Shown: positions 22,357 to 31,611, counted from the first letter of the stretch. The stretch is DNA of 64,000 nt from Candidatus Accumulibacter sp. ACC003 (GCF_907163085.1 NZ_CAJQTX010000007.1:1-64000); one strand, 5' to 3'. The notes: generated by a model from the sequence alone, not told the origin. Translations and numbers: made by a program.

Positions 22357-23058
22357 ATGAACGAGCAACTGTTGCTTGTCGAGGACGACGATGCGATCGC
22401 CGGCGCCTTGCGCCTGCACCTTGAAGAAGCCGGCTACCGGCTGCATCGCGAGTCCGACGGACTGCGCGCGATGGCGGCCATCGACCGCCAGCGTTGGGAT
22501 ATGGTGCTGCTCGACCTGATGCTCCCCGGCGCCGACGGCTGGGACGTCTGCCGCCATCTGCGCGCGCGCCACGCCGACGTGCCGGTGATCATGCTCAGCG
22601 CGCGTTCGGCCGAGGCGCACCGCGTCCTCGGCCTCGAACTTGGCGCCGACGACTACCTCGCCAAGCCGTTTTCGATGCTTGAACTGGTCGCCCGCGTGCG
22701 CGCCCTGCTGCGCCGCATCGAGCAGTTGCGCGCCTCGCCGGCGGTGGCGTCGGAGTTGCGCTTTGGCCCCTTCCGCCTCGATACCGTGCGCCGCGAACTG
22801 CTGCGCGCCGACAGCGCCGTGCCGCTGACGCTGCGCGAATTCGACCTGTTGCACTTCCTGGCGCGTCACCCGGGCCGCGCCTTCAGCCGCGGCGAACTGT
22901 TGGCCCGCGTCTGGGGCGCCGGTTTCGACGGCTACGAGCACACTGTCAACTCGCATATCAACCGCCTGCGCACCAAGATCGAGGACGACCCGCGCGAGCC
23001 GCGCCGCATCGTTACCGTCTGGGGTGTTGGCTATCGTTTTGAAGAGACTTCGCCATGA
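22357..23058 (+). CDS. OmpR/PhoB-family response regulator
   Basis: This 233-residue transcription factor starts at ATG 22357 (MNEQLLLVEDDDAIAG); the open frame from 22213 is longer than the family. The receiver domain has the acidic pocket EDDD, phosphoacceptor Asp about 53 in LLDLMLPG, and Lys in DDYLAKPFSM. The C-terminal winged helix contains LTLREFDLLHFLARHPGRAFSR and VNSHINRLRTKIE. It overlaps the histidine kinase start by ATGA, indicating translational coupling. The signal and targets are not shown by the sequence. Confidence 0.95.
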   Translation: MNEQLLLVEDDDAIAGALRLHLEEAGYRLHRESDGLRAMAAIDRQRWDMVLLDLMLPGADGWDVCRHLRARHADVPVIMLSARSAEAHRVLGLELGADDYLAKPFSMLELVARVRALLRRIEQLRASPAVASELRFGPFRLDTVRRELLRADSAVPLTLREFDLLHFLARHPGRAFSRGELLARVWGAGFDGYEHTVNSHINRLRTKIEDDPREPRRIVTVWGVGYRFEETSP

Positions 23059-24611
23059 GTACGGTGAGCCGTGACGTGGCGTGCTCGGCGCGGCGTGCGC
23101 CGCGCCCGGGGCGTTTGCGGCGTTCGTTTTCCTCGCGGCTGACGATGACCATGGCCTTGCTGTTGCTCGCCTACGGGGCGCTGGTCGGCGTCCTCGGCTG
23201 GCACGTCGCCGCCGAGGACGAGCAGGAGTCGCTGCAGCGCCTGTCGCACGGGCTCGCCCGGCACATCGTCGAACACTGGCCCGAGATCACCGTCCGCGAG
23301 CACGACCGCGACCAGGCCGACCGCGCCGCGCGCGACGAGCTGCTGTCGATGCTGATGGTCGTCAACCCCGGCATTCAGGTTTACGTGCTCGACGCCGACG
23401 GCCGCGTGCAGGCCTACATCGGCGACCCCGGCATGGTGCAGCAGGAGCAGGTCGACCTGCGGCCGCTGCGTGCCTTCCTCGGCGGCGCCGTCTTGCCGCT
23501 GCGCGGCAGCGACCCGATGGGCTCGGGCATTCCGCGCATCTTCAGCGCCGCGATGTTCCCGCCGCGGGCCGGCGACAGCCGCCCGCCGGGCTACCTCTAC
23601 ATCGTCCTCGACGGGCCGGCGCGCGAAGCCGTCGCCGGGCAACTGAGCCAGCGTCGCGTCTGGCAGAGCACCGCGCTGGTCGCCGGCCTGGGGCTGCTGG
23701 TGACGCTGGCGGTCGGCGCCTTCACGCTGCGCCGGCTGACGCAGCCGCTGCACCGTCTCGCGCGTCGCCTGCGCGACTACAGCTTGCATACCCTGCACGC
23801 CGCCGAAGCCGACCGCCGCTCGTTGCCGAGCGCTGGCGATGAAGTGCAGGCGATTGGCGCCGCTTTCGACGAAATGACCGAACGTATCGAGTCGCAGGCC
23901 GCGCGCGAGCAGCAACAGGCGAGCGCGCATCGCGAGACCATGGCCAGCGTCGCGCACGATCTGCGCACGCCGCTGACGGCGCTGCACGGCCACCTTGAAG
24001 CGCTTGCCGGCAAGGCGTTCGCCGAGCCCGGGCAGCGCCAGCGCGTGCTCGCCGCGGCGCTGGCGCAGAGCGACAAGGTGCGTCGCCTGTCGCAGCAGCT
24101 CTTCGAATTGGCGGCGCTGCAATCGACCGACCAGTTGCTGCACTGCGAGCGTTTTCGCCTCGACGAGCTGGTCGCCGACGCGGTGCAGAAATTCGAAGTC
24201 AACGGCGACCCGCCGCCGGTGACCCTGCACGGCGAGCCGCCCGGGAGACTTGAGCTCGATGGCGACCTGCAGCTCATCGAGCGCGCGTTGACCAACCTGA
24301 TCGATAACGCCTTGCGCCATGCCCCTGGCGCCGCGCCGGTGCGTGTCAGCGTCAGCCAGGACGGGCGACAGGCGCGGATCACCGTCGAGGACGCCGGCGG
24401 CGGCCTGCCCGAAGAAGTGCGGCATCGCCTCGAACACGGCCAGTCGCTGCGCGACCCACCGCTCAGGCGCAGCAGCGGCGGCATCGGCGGCCTCGGGCTG
24501 GCAATTGCCCAACGCGTCGCCGCACTGCACGGCGGCAGCCTGCGACCCTTGCCGTCGCCGAACGGCGGCACGCGTCTTTGCCTGGCGCTGCCGCTGGCAC
24601 AGGCGATGTAG
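23055..24611 (+). CDS. Membrane sensor histidine kinase
   Basis: This 518-residue partner of the upstream response regulator has two membrane helices (about 30-52 and 205-228) flanking a periplasmic sensor region of about 150 residues. A HAMP-like linker (TLRRLTQPLHRLARRLRDY) leads to HisKA with phospho-His about 301 in SVAHDLRTPLTALHG. The ATPase part has N-box NLIDNALRHAPG, G1 VEDAGGGLP and G2 GGLGLAIAQRV. The start overlaps the regulator stop (ATGA). No homologue with a known ligand was recognised. Confidence 0.95.
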   Translation: MSTVSRDVACSARRAPRPGRLRRSFSSRLTMTMALLLLAYGALVGVLGWHVAAEDEQESLQRLSHGLARHIVEHWPEITVREHDRDQADRAARDELLSMLMVVNPGIQVYVLDADGRVQAYIGDPGMVQQEQVDLRPLRAFLGGAVLPLRGSDPMGSGIPRIFSAAMFPPRAGDSRPPGYLYIVLDGPAREAVAGQLSQRRVWQSTALVAGLGLLVTLAVGAFTLRRLTQPLHRLARRLRDYSLHTLHAAEADRRSLPSAGDEVQAIGAAFDEMTERIESQAAREQQQASAHRETMASVAHDLRTPLTALHGHLEALAGKAFAEPGQRQRVLAAALAQSDKVRRLSQQLFELAALQSTDQLLHCERFRLDELVADAVQKFEVNGDPPPVTLHGEPPGRLELDGDLQLIERALTNLIDNALRHAPGAAPVRVSVSQDGRQARITVEDAGGGLPEEVRHRLEHGQSLRDPPLRRSSGGIGGLGLAIAQRVAALHGGSLRPLPSPNGGTRLCLALPLAQAM

Positions 24612-24729
24612 GGGGCTGGCTGGCCCGTGCTGGTCGCTGCTTCGGGGTGATCAAACTCATCAGCTTGGCCGACCCTGCCGGCGTCACATACAATCGGGCA
24701 CCCCCCAAACCCGCAACGAGGAGCCCGCG

Positions 24730-24933
24730 ATGCCCACCACCACCCTCAAGATCACCGGCATGAAATCCGACGACTGCCTGCGCCTCGTCATGAACGCCAT
24801 TCAGGACCTGCCTTGTATCGGCTCGGTCGACGTCTCGCTGGCAAGCGGCGAGGCGACGATCGAGCACACGACGATGGTCAGCGAGAGCGACATTCGCGAG
24901 ATCATCGAGGACGCGGGCTATCCGACGGAATAG
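24730..24933 (+). CDS. Heavy-metal-associated (HMA) domain-like protein lacking the full CxxC
   Basis: This 67-residue protein starts at ATG 24730 with GAGGAG nearby. It has the HMA fold pattern: TTTLKITGMKSDDCLRLVMNAI, SVDVSLASGEATIEH, then DIREIIEDAGYPTE. Copper chaperones have GMxCxxC; here the first Cys is Ser (GMKSDDC), while another Cys lies in DLPCIGSV. Metal binding through the usual pair is therefore doubtful. It follows the two-component genes by 118 bases, but shared function is only a guess. Confidence 0.75.
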   Translation: MPTTTLKITGMKSDDCLRLVMNAIQDLPCIGSVDVSLASGEATIEHTTMVSESDIREIIEDAGYPTE

Positions 24934-25178
24934 CGAAGGCGGGAAAGCGGCTCGTTGACAATCGCGACCTGGCTCCTCAGGCGGTCGCGACGAGGAGCGC
25001 AGCGACGCGACAGTCCAGCAGCTTGCCGCGCCTGCCGGCGATTTATCCGGCCGCTGACCGTTTTCGCCTCGTTGTCGACCGCCTCTCAGCTGCGCCGGAT
25101 CGTTCCAACACACTGGCTTGGTTTGCCTGCCGGCCGGACACCAGTCTTCGAGTCGCGCTTCCAATTCGCCCTCTGGCA
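24934..25178. other. Non-coding stretch after the HMA-like gene
   Basis: Nothing recognisable. Open frames are short and lack start signals. Confidence 0.4.
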
Positions 25179-25733
25179 TCAGCCGAAGCAGAGCTTTGAT
25201 GCGCTGCGGATCGTCATGCAGCTGCTGCCGGTCTTCGCGCCGTTGCTGCTCGGCCCCTCCGTCGTTCCTTCGCCGTGTTGCCAGCCCTGCGCTGTCGTAC
25301 CTTCCCACCAGCGCTCGTCGTTGTAGGCTCCAGCAGCGATACCCACCTGGCGCGGCAGCAGGTAGTCGCCGTGTGCGCCGCGACACCGTTTGCAGCGCGG
25401 GTCGCCGAGTTCACCAAGCCCGCTGCCTGGGATCGCTCTGCCTTGGCCGTCGAGTTCGTCAATCAGTCTCTGGAAGATGTCCTGCAGCTGGTCGCTGGCG
25501 TCGGCGCGCACGGCGTCTAGAAGCCGCGACAGCGCGTGTGGTTCGCCGACGCAGCCACGATCCAGCCAACCGCTCACGCCGCGCACCGTGAGGTCGCTCG
25601 TCGCGCCGCGTTGGTCGGTCGAATCGTAAATGTCGCGATGTTGGTCGTGAACGGCGAGGCTTAGCCCGGTGTCACGGCGGCTCGCGTCCATCAGGGGTCG
25701 TAGCAGTGCGCTTCCTTGCTGGCGTTTATTCAT
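25179..25733 (-). CDS. Possible hypothetical protein, 184 residues
   Basis: A minus-strand frame with high G/C third positions could start at ATG 25733 (MNKRQQGSALLRPLMDASRR). It contains LLDAVRADASDQLQDIFQRLIDELDGQG and a possible CxxC in DPRCKRCRGAHGD. No ribosome site, no recognised family and no signal peptide were found, and the frame stays open upstream. It may be a real orphan gene or a decayed one; codon pattern alone supports it. Confidence 0.35.
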   Translation of the reverse strand: MNKRQQGSALLRPLMDASRRDTGLSLAVHDQHRDIYDSTDQRGATSDLTVRGVSGWLDRGCVGEPHALSRLLDAVRADASDQLQDIFQRLIDELDGQGRAIPGSGLGELGDPRCKRCRGAHGDYLLPRQVGIAAGAYNDERWWEGTTAQGWQHGEGTTEGPSSNGAKTGSSCMTIRSASKLCFG

Positions 25734-25908
25734 GGCTGGTGACGAGAGAGGGGCAAGGTCTGGCGCTCGCTTGTTCTTGTCGGCGGCGGGCCAAGCGAGC
25801 CGGCGCATTGCTGCCCATTGCGGTGCGCTGTGCGAGAATGAACGCCGAAGTGAACGTCAACGCGCATTCGCACGACCAACGATCTGCAACCCGGAGGCCA
25901 TCGACGCA

Positions 25909-26982
25909 ATGCCTGCCGACTCGCCACCGCCCGCTGCCGCGACCTACGACTCGGGCTACAAGCTGCTCTTTTCGCACGCCCAGGTCGTCGAGGACCTGTT
26001 GCGCGGTTTCGTTGCCGAGGACTGGGTCGCCGAGCTTGATTTCGCAACGCTCGAAAAGGTCGCCTCCAGCTACGTCAGCGACGATCTGCGCGAGCGCGAG
26101 GACGACATCGTCTGGCGCCTGCGCCACCGCGGCGATTGGCTCTACGTGTACCTGCTGCTCGAATTCCAGAGCAGCGTCGATCCATGGATGGCCTTGCGGG
26201 TCATGGTCTATACCGGCTTGCTGTATCAGGATTTGATCAAGAGTGGCGAGATCGGCAGCCAGCAAAAGCTGCCGGCGGTTTTTCCGCTGGTTCTTTACAA
26301 CGGGCGCCGTCGCTGGACCGCGGCCCGCGAAGTCAGCGAACTGATTGAGCCCTTGCCGGCCAGCTTGCGGCCCTATCATCCGGCGCAGCGCTATTTTCTG
26401 CTCGAGGAGGCGGCGCTCGGTGACGCCGAACTGAGCGACACGGCGAACACGGTCGCCGGTATCATTCGTCTCGAAGGCAGCCGTGCGCCGGCGGACGTGC
26501 GGCGAGCGGTGTCACTGCTGCAGAAGCGTTTGCAGGGACCGGAATATGCGAGCCTGCGCCGCGCCTTCGTCGTCTGGATCAACCGCGTCGTGCTGCGCCG
26601 GCTGATGCCCGGGCAGGAAATGCCCGAAGTCAACGAACTACAGGAGATCGACACCATGCTGGCAGAAACCGTCGACGAATGGACCAAACAGTGGAAAGAG
26701 GATGGCCTGCGCGAGGGGCGGCAGCAGGGCTTGCAAGAGGGGCGGCAAGAGGGGCGGCAAGAGGGGCGGCAAGAGGGGCGGCAAGAGGGCCTGCAGCAGG
26801 GCGAGGCGGCCTTGCTGCAGAAGCAGCTTGCGCGCCGTTTTGGCACGCTGCCGGCATGGGTGGCGGAACGGCTGGCGGGCGCCAGCTCGGCGCAAGTCGA
26901 GAGTTGGGGTCTGCAGTTGCTCGACGCGGCGACGCTCGACGACGTTTTCGCAGGCGACTCCCAAGCGGCAGCGGTCGACTGA
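25909..26982 (+). CDS. Rpn-family recombination-promoting nuclease/putative transposase-like protein
   Basis: This 357-residue protein starts MPADSPPPAAATYDSGYK, with GGAGG about 12 bases upstream of ATG 25909; the frame from 25669 is too long. The N-terminal YDSGYKLLFSHAQVVEDLLRGF and later LYVYLLLEFQSSVDPWMALRV are hallmarks of the Rpn/YhgA-like PD-(D/E)XK nuclease family, where EFQS contributes the active site. A coiled, charged stretch of QEGR repeats (about 276-296) separates a C-terminal DUF4351-like region (KQLARRFGTLPAWVAERLAGAS). Characterised Rpn proteins stimulate RecA-independent recombination and can be toxic or defensive; the role here is not established. Confidence 0.85.
   Translation: MPADSPPPAAATYDSGYKLLFSHAQVVEDLLRGFVAEDWVAELDFATLEKVASSYVSDDLREREDDIVWRLRHRGDWLYVYLLLEFQSSVDPWMALRVMVYTGLLYQDLIKSGEIGSQQKLPAVFPLVLYNGRRRWTAAREVSELIEPLPASLRPYHPAQRYFLLEEAALGDAELSDTANTVAGIIRLEGSRAPADVRRAVSLLQKRLQGPEYASLRRAFVVWINRVVLRRLMPGQEMPEVNELQEIDTMLAETVDEWTKQWKEDGLREGRQQGLQEGRQEGRQEGRQEGRQEGLQQGEAALLQKQLARRFGTLPAWVAERLAGASSAQVESWGLQLLDAATLDDVFAGDSQAAAVD
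26734..26781 (+). repeat. In-frame 12-bp tandem repeat in the Rpn gene
   Basis: Four perfect copies of CAAGAGGGGCGG, then a partial fifth, encode repeated Gln-Glu-Gly-Arg. Because the unit is a multiple of three, copy-number change alters linker length without breaking the frame. Confidence 0.9.
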
Positions 26983-27264
26983 TCACGTCCGTCGCGCTCA
27001 GACCTGACGATAGCCGCCGGCAGGAACGAAGCACCCCCGTGCGTCGCTGCGAACGCACGTGCCGCCGTTGCCGGACGCGGTCGGCAGAGGTTTTTGGCGA
27101 TTGTCGGAAAAGGAGCTGCCAGATGGCGCCCGATTATCGGTCGCGTTCAAGGCGCGACAACGGGCGAATGCGCGAAGCATGTTTGCCTGCCGCCAAATCT
27201 CGTATTCAATGCGCATGAAAACGACTGCAGGCCCAATTCGTCACAGCCTGCCAGGTTTGATTTG
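26983..27264. other. Spacer between the Rpn gene and the metal permease region
   Basis: No convincing gene. Base composition becomes less GC-rich toward the permease genes, which may have arrived separately. No ArsR-type regulator, common beside such permeases, was found. Confidence 0.4.
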
Positions 27265-27372
27265 ATGAAGCGGGGAACGTCTGTTTCTTCATGCCACGAG
27301 CAACACTCGAGCAGTGATTCTTGTTGTTCGTGCATCCTTGGCGCAGACTCTTCGTCTTCCGCAGTAAGGTGA
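27265..27372 (+). CDS. Possible Cys/His-rich 35-residue leader peptide
   Basis: A short frame beginning MKRGTSVSSCHEQHSSSD contains four Cys and two His in 35 residues (CHEQH, then CCSC) and ends 20 bases before the permease start. A small metal-binding leader upstream of a metal permease is an attractive idea, but there is no clear ribosome site and no family. This is speculative. Confidence 0.25.
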   Translation: MKRGTSVSSCHEQHSSSDSCCSCILGADSSSSAVR

Positions 27373-27392
27373 GCTCAAAAGCGAAAGTCGTC

Positions 27393-28457
27393 ATGCAAAT
27401 CGATACCTCCCAAGCGTCCCATGAACAGAATCGCACGCTCCGTTGGCTTGCTGGTGTTACTGTAGCCGCTCTTTTTTGCTTGGCTGCCTACACCCATCTG
27501 ACAGAGTTCGCCGATGGCGTTTTGCGCCTGCTGGGTTTGCGCCGAGAAACCGCATTTGGTGAGGCACTCCATTTTTTCTTCTATGACACGCCGAAGGTGC
27601 TGTTGCTACTGACGGGAATCGTGTTCGTGATGGGCGTCATTCAAACGTTCTTTGCGCCGGAACGTACGCGAGCACTGCTTTCGGGGAAAAGGGTAGGCGT
27701 TGGTAACCTTCTGGCCGCTACGCTGGGTATCGTGACGCCCTTCTGTTCGTGCTCGGCCGTCCCTTTGTTCATCGGTTTTCTGTCTGCCGGCATCCCTTTG
27801 GGTGTGACCTTCTCGTTCCTGATTTCGGCGCCCATGGTCAACGAAGTGGCTCTGGCGCTCTTGTTTGCCATGTTCGGTTGGAAGGTTGCCTCCCTGTATC
27901 TCGGCCTCGGACTCCTGGTCGCCATCGTCTCTGGTCTGGTCATCGGTCAAATGAAGATGGAGCGTCATCTGGAGGATTGGGTACAGGCCATGCAAGCGGG
28001 AACAGACCGGGGGCCGGGGGGCTGCGAGCGGGAATCCCTGACCTGGGTAGCACGCTGTGAGGCGGGCCTTGCGCACATCCGGGAAATCGTCGGCAAGGTA
28101 TGGCCTTACATCGTTGCCGGGATAGCCCTCGGCGCTGGCATTCATGGCTACGTGCCGGAGGACTTCATGGCCTCCTTCATGGGTAAGGACGTGTGGTGGG
28201 CCGTTCCGGCCGCCGTTTTGCTCGGCGTGCCCATGTACACCAACGCGGCGGGCATCATCCCCATTGTTGAGGCTCTGATCGGCAAGGGCGCTGCGCTCGG
28301 TACCGTATTGGCTTTCATGATGAGCGTCATCGCCTTGTCGGCCCCCGAGATCATTATTCTGCGTAAAGCATTGAAGCCGCGCCTAATCGCGACATTTGTC
28401 GGCGTTGTGGCTTGCGGAATCCTGTTGGTGGGTTACGTATTCAATGCCGTTCTATAG
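27393..28457 (+). CDS. YraQ/ArsP-type permease (SO_0444-like metal efflux)
   Basis: This 354-residue polytopic membrane protein starts at ATG 27393 (MQIDTSQASHEQN). It carries the family motif TPFCSCSAVPLFIGFLSAG, with the CxC typical of the group, and repeats the fold in the second half (VPMYTNAAGIIPIVEAL). About eight to ten membrane helices are visible. Relatives export organoarsenicals or Cu/Zn, but substrate cannot be read from sequence. A thioredoxin-like partner gene follows 10 bases later, a common pairing. Confidence 0.85.
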   Translation: MQIDTSQASHEQNRTLRWLAGVTVAALFCLAAYTHLTEFADGVLRLLGLRRETAFGEALHFFFYDTPKVLLLLTGIVFVMGVIQTFFAPERTRALLSGKRVGVGNLLAATLGIVTPFCSCSAVPLFIGFLSAGIPLGVTFSFLISAPMVNEVALALLFAMFGWKVASLYLGLGLLVAIVSGLVIGQMKMERHLEDWVQAMQAGTDRGPGGCERESLTWVARCEAGLAHIREIVGKVWPYIVAGIALGAGIHGYVPEDFMASFMGKDVWWAVPAAVLLGVPMYTNAAGIIPIVEALIGKGAALGTVLAFMMSVIALSAPEIIILRKALKPRLIATFVGVVACGILLVGYVFNAVL

Positions 28458-28467
28458 GGAGAGCATC

Positions 28468-28710
28468 ATGAAAGAAGTCAAGGTTCTGGGTCCCGGCTGT
28501 GCGCGATGCAAAGCCGTCAGCGAGATGGTGAAACAGGTGGCCGAACAGACGGGAGTTGCCATCAACCTGGAGAAGGTTGAGGACATGGCAAGGATCGTCG
28601 GCTATGGCGTTATGAGTACGCCTGGACTGGTCATTGATGGCCAACTGGTGCACTCGGGCGGTCTGCCTGATCCAAAGAAAGTGGCGGCCTGGCTGCAGAA
28701 GAGCGGATAA
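28468..28710 (+). CDS. Small thioredoxin-family redox-active disulfide protein
   Basis: This 80-residue protein has a thioredoxin-like fold with active site GPGCARCKAVSEMV (CxxC near residues 11-14) and the cis-Pro region VMSTPGLVIDGQLVHSG. It matches the TM0996/MTH895 type that accompanies YraQ/ArsP permeases. GGGAG lies seven to eleven bases before ATG 28468. It probably shares the permease transcript and may present or reduce the transported metal(loid); that is inference. Confidence 0.88.
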   Translation: MKEVKVLGPGCARCKAVSEMVKQVAEQTGVAINLEKVEDMARIVGYGVMSTPGLVIDGQLVHSGGLPDPKKVAAWLQKSG

Positions 28711-29085
28711 GCGGCCAACTGTCACTGCTGTGATTTGATTGTCATGCTTGACGCGGACGGCAATGAGCCATATTGGCAACGCCAGGCAGTCAATTCAGGG
28801 CGGCTTTGGAATAGCTTGCGGCCACCGGCTTACCGTCAACGCCACTGGCCGCAGGCGGTCGTGAGCTGAAATTCGAGCGGCCACGAAACACGCCGCGAAA
28901 CCGCCGGCAACCCTACGATGCGGCCAACGACCGTTCTCGCCCGCGACGATAGCCGTCGCCGGCAAGCGGCACGCCCACCAGCGCCACACGGCTTTACAGC
29001 GCTCGTCGCGGGCGCGTAGTATCGCCCGGCTGCAGGCGGCTGCTGGGCCAGCCATTTTGGCAACTTGTTGAAGAGGCAGCGAACG
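28711..29085. other. Intergenic region before the rhomboid gene
   Basis: About 375 bases with no recognised gene. A long minus-strand frame crosses it but continues as a shadow inside the rhomboid gene and has no start signal or family. Confidence 0.5.
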
Positions 29086-30687
29086 ATGTCTGACCATAGC
29101 TGGGCGTGCCCGGTCTGTCACAGCAAAAACCTTACGGACGCCGAAGTTTGCGGCGAGTGCGGTGCGCTGGTACCGCTTCGGTCTGGATCGGATTCCCGAC
29201 TGTCGGCGACCGCGACGACGGACAAAGCGCCTGATGGCTACGCGGCAAAGCGTAATCAGGGTCTCGATTCGCGGTTGGCGGGCGATTCGCCCGTAGCCGT
29301 CGGTGCCAAGGCGGCCTCGGTGTCTGCCGCCGGTGGCGAGCCGCCGGTCGCAGAATTGTCGCCGGCCGGGCTCGGCACCGAGCAAGCGAGCGAAGGCTTC
29401 TTCGCGTCCCGCGACAGCACTTTGGCGAGAGCCAGGATCTGCGCGCTGGCCGGGTTGCTGGTGGCACTTGTCGTGGCGGTCCTGAAACACGGCGGCTTGT
29501 CGTCTGACGCGCTTATTACCGTGGCCATCCTGCTCCTCTTCGCGCTACCCATAGCGCGCTATTTCCGCGAGCAACTGCGATTTGGCGAGGCGCTGGTGAT
29601 TCTCGGCGACGAAGCCATCACGGCGCCTATTCTTGTCGGCAAGGAAAAGGCGCTGCGCTGGACAGAGATCGAGACGATCACCGTCGACGCCAAGTACGGC
29701 AGCCGCCTGCTGACATTTCACCTCAAGGCGGTCGACGGCTTGCGCGACGAGCGGCGGTCGTGGACGGGGGGCAATCCGGCGCGGCCGACATTGGGATTGC
29801 TGGCCTTCGCGGCTGCTGATCAGGAACAACTCCTCGACGCCGTCAGGCGCCACCACCGCCTGGCGCTGAGCGCGCTCGCTGGCGAGAGCGCAACGACGAC
29901 CAGCGAGCCACAGGAAGTTAACGAACTCCGCGAGAGCCGACAGTGTCAGGAGCGAATCAAGGCGCTGCAGCCACACACCTGGGCGACCTGGGTGCTGATC
30001 GGCGTCAACGTCGTGATCTGGCTGGCGACGCTACTCTTTGGCGCCGAGTTCTGGCGAACGCCCGCGGCAAACCTCGTCGCCTGGGGCGGCGTCGCGGCCT
30101 TCGAGGTGCAGCAGGGCGAATGGTGGCGGCTGCTGACCGGCACCTTCCTGCACGGCGGCTTGGTGCACCTGGCGATCAACATGCTCGGGCTGTACGCCGT
30201 CGGCCAGATCATCGAGCGGATTTACGGCGCCCGCCTTTTGGTCATTATCTATGTGGGTTGCGGGCTGCTCGGCAGCGCCTTGAATCTCTCTTTTGCCGCC
30301 CAGTACGCGGTATCCGTCGGCGCCTCGAGCGCTGTTTTCGGCGTCGTTGGCGCGCTGCTGGTGACGGTCTTCCGGCATCGCGACAAATTGCTCAAGTCCT
30401 TTGGCAAACCGACGCTGCTCGGGGTCGGATTTTTTGTTTTCTATGCGCTCTCGATGGGCTTTGCGAACGGTGGCGTAGGCAACGCGGCGCACGTCGGCGG
30501 CCTGCTCGGAGGCTGCCTGGCGGCCTTCATTCTGCCGACGCGTTTCGATCCCGATCACTACCGGACGAGCGTTGCCACACGGACGCTTGCCACGCTGGCA
30601 CTGTTTGCCCTGGCGACTGCCAGCCTGGTGGCCATGGCGCCATTGGCAACGGTTGCCAGCGCGCCGCTTCCGGAGCGGGTGCAGTAA
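29086..30687 (+). CDS. Zinc-ribbon rhomboid intramembrane serine protease
   Basis: This 533-residue protein starts at ATG 29086. An N-terminal zinc ribbon (CPVCHSKN...CGECG, residues 8-25) and a polar linker are followed by a two-helix membrane region (about 115-165) with a PH-like soluble segment. The C-terminal rhomboid domain (about 310-520) has HGGLVHLAINMLGLY, catalytic Ser about 414 in VGASSAVFG, and catalytic His about 469 in NAAHVGGLLGG. Rhomboids cleave membrane substrates within the bilayer. The substrate is unknown and the zinc-ribbon extension is unusual in length. Confidence 0.88.
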   Translation: MSDHSWACPVCHSKNLTDAEVCGECGALVPLRSGSDSRLSATATTDKAPDGYAAKRNQGLDSRLAGDSPVAVGAKAASVSAAGGEPPVAELSPAGLGTEQASEGFFASRDSTLARARICALAGLLVALVVAVLKHGGLSSDALITVAILLLFALPIARYFREQLRFGEALVILGDEAITAPILVGKEKALRWTEIETITVDAKYGSRLLTFHLKAVDGLRDERRSWTGGNPARPTLGLLAFAAADQEQLLDAVRRHHRLALSALAGESATTTSEPQEVNELRESRQCQERIKALQPHTWATWVLIGVNVVIWLATLLFGAEFWRTPAANLVAWGGVAAFEVQQGEWWRLLTGTFLHGGLVHLAINMLGLYAVGQIIERIYGARLLVIIYVGCGLLGSALNLSFAAQYAVSVGASSAVFGVVGALLVTVFRHRDKLLKSFGKPTLLGVGFFVFYALSMGFANGGVGNAAHVGGLLGGCLAAFILPTRFDPDHYRTSVATRTLATLALFALATASLVAMAPLATVASAPLPERVQ

Positions 30688-30747
30688 ACGACCCGCCATA
30701 GCCGCCGCCGCGGCTTCGATCATTCCTTACCACTGGCTGGAGCTGCA

Positions 30748-31611
30748 ATGGATCCCTTGACGCATGCACTGCTCGGCGCCAGCGCCGCACAGGTCGCCCT
30801 CGGCCCGCGCCTCGGCCGGCAGGCGTGGCTGCTTGGCGCCGTCGGCGGTGTTCTGCCCGACGCCGACATCCTGATCAGGAGTTCGGCGGACCCCTTGCTG
30901 GCGATTCAGTATCACCGCCACTTCACGCACGCGCTGGCCTTCATCCCGGTCGGTGGCCTGGTCGCCGCGTCGCCGTGGTTGGCGCAGCAGCGCTATCGCC
31001 CGAACTGGCGAGCGATCGTCGCGGCGACCACCATCGGCTACGCAACGCACGCGCTGCTTGACGCCTGCACCAATTACGGTACGCACCTGCTGTGGCCGTT
31101 TTCGCCCTTGCGCGTGGCCTGGAACTGGATTACCACCATCGGTCCGCTGCTGACGCTGATCCTGCTGATTGGGCTGGTCTTCGCGGTGCGCCGGCGCGCG
31201 CGCTGGCCAGCGGCGCTGGCGCTGTTCCTGAGTTTGGCGTACATCGGCGGCGCCGCCTGGCAGCGCGAGCGCGCGCTGGCGGTACAAGAGCGAATCGCGG
31301 CCGCGCGTGGCCATCCGCTGGATCGTGCCGAGATGTTCCCGACGGTCGGCAATCAGCTGCTCTGGCGATCGGTCTACCAATCGGGCGAGACCTTGTATAC
31401 CGACCGCTTGCGAGTCGTCGGTGCCGACGCGACGCGCTGGCAGGAGGGCAGCAAGGTCGATCTGCTGCTGGCCAGTGATCTGCCGCCGTCGGCGCTTGCC
31501 GACGAACGCGTGCGTCGCGACTTCGCTCGCTTCAGCTACTTCTCGGCCGGTTGGGTGGCGCGCGCCAGCGCTGACCCGAGCGTCATCGGCGACGCCCGCT
31601 ACTCGCTTACC
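30748..31611 (+). pseudogene. YdjM-like metal-dependent hydrolase, 5' fragment (split by IS110)
   Basis: This is the N-terminal ~288 residues of a DUF457/YdjM-type membrane protein annotated in many genomes as a metal-dependent hydrolase. It begins MDPLTHALLGASAAQVALG and has PDADILIR, HRHFTHAL and ATHALLDACTNYGT, the conserved His/Asp positions. At 31607-31611 the host sequence meets the IS110 end; read-through adds only a foreign 15-residue tail (VKEHPPEGERISGT). Joining codon ACC here with 38870 restores the frame: GDARYSL-TDHFEPIWGVRF. Function is lost unless the IS excises. Confidence 0.92.

Noticed and set aside
26734-26800. Short repeats as a CRISPR array
   Set aside because: The 12-bp units are directly adjacent with no spacers and encode QEGR in frame.
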